Of a stretch of 64,000 bases of DNA, positions 63,917 to 64,000 are shown one piece after another. Source of the stretch: Apibacter muscae (GTDB lineage: Bacteria; Bacteroidota; Bacteroidia; Flavobacteriales; Weeksellaceae); the NCBI RefSeq assembly GCF_007845635.1, contig NZ_SELG01000024.1:1-64000 (forward strand). Direction: 5' to 3'. Positions within the stretch are counted from its first letter, which is position 1. Every line of letters begins with the position of its first letter. A model generated the notes under the pieces. That model saw only the letters and a list, made by a program, of their open reading frames with translations, was not told the DNA's origin and did no database searches. The translations under genes were made by a program, and so were the position numbers.

Positions 63917-64000
63917 TTATTTATTGTCCTCTTCTGAAGCGTTCCATATTTTGATTTTATCATTAATGTTTATTCCATGTACCTCTACGTATAAACCATC
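63917..64000 (-). CDS. partial CDS, possibly C-terminus of an efflux periplasmic adaptor
   Basis: The last 27 codons and stop of a reverse-strand gene enter from the right edge. They read DGLYVEVHGININDKIKIWN followed by a Glu/Asp-rich tail. The DGLYVEV-x-GI pattern resembles the C-terminal end of HlyD/MacA-type efflux adaptors, but the fragment is too short to be certain. It converges with lipA across 36 bp. Confidence 0.4.
   Translation of the reverse strand, partial: DGLYVEVHGININDKIKIWNASEEDNK

Overview
The window looks like a chromosomal segment of an AT-rich member of the Bacteroidota, class Flavobacteriia. The reasons are promoter boxes of the TTTG / TAnnTTTG type, a NuoG that ends after its iron-sulfur domains, a short PspC-type protein ending in SVFDL, and a VgrG/Rhs module resembling the Bacteroidota type VI secretion system (T6SS). 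The combination of a T6SS effector module, urease and a compact AT-rich genome would fit a host-associated Weeksellaceae such as Apibacter; that genus is a guess, not a reading. I saw no rRNA, tRNA, CRISPR array or recognisable insertion sequence.

Layout. Positions 1-3480 are accessory or mobile-element-like: a CHC2/Toprim primase with a C-terminal ATPase, a divergent XRE regulator, iteron-like repeats, and a GC-rich element of about 75 nt that folds into two GNRA-capped hairpins and is flanked by 14-bp direct repeats. Positions 3496-12880 hold a DUF4291 gene and then a T6SS effector module read right to left: vgrG, a TPR adaptor, a PAAR-like/Rhs toxin, and a putative immunity gene. Positions 13167-22755 carry respiratory complex I genes nuoE-F-(outer-membrane barrel)-G-H-I-J-K-L-M. 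nuoA-D and nuoN are not here. Positions 23013-25341 are three tandem paralogues of a secreted protein with a C1q/TNF-like C-terminus; the first is out of frame at a T10 tract in its signal peptide. Positions 25808-30969 hold a POT peptide transporter, four OmpA-like/calcium-repeat paralogues (one decayed), and an ACC-deaminase-like enzyme.

Positions 31320-43123 are mostly housekeeping genes: a cell-wall glucosaminidase, hemL, a lipocalin, an S24-type regulator, a PspC-like protein, a rhomboid protease, a Crp-like regulator, lepA, a flavin oxidoreductase, carbonic anhydrase, DoxX, YiaA and a porin. Positions 43398-51409 are a complete urease operon (ureABC, ureEFGD), a urea transporter and an MFS carrier. 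Positions 51500-57206, on the other strand, encode a TonB receptor, a FecBCDE-type ABC importer and a methyltransferase, a plausible metal or metallophore uptake system next to the nickel enzyme. Positions 57458-62659 are pyrB-carA-carB, with a terminator-like hairpin in the pyrB leader. lipA and a partial reverse-strand gene close the window.

How it fits together. Urea entry, hydrolysis and nickel loading are encoded as one block. Carbonic anhydrase and carbamoyl-phosphate synthase nearby use the same CO2/bicarbonate and ammonia pools, but a functional link is only an inference. The most unusual signals are non-coding or regulatory: the structured element near 3.1 kb, the iteron-like array near 0.3 kb, the T10 frameshift near 23.0 kb, the 16-bp hairpin between ureC and ureE, and the pyrB leader terminator.
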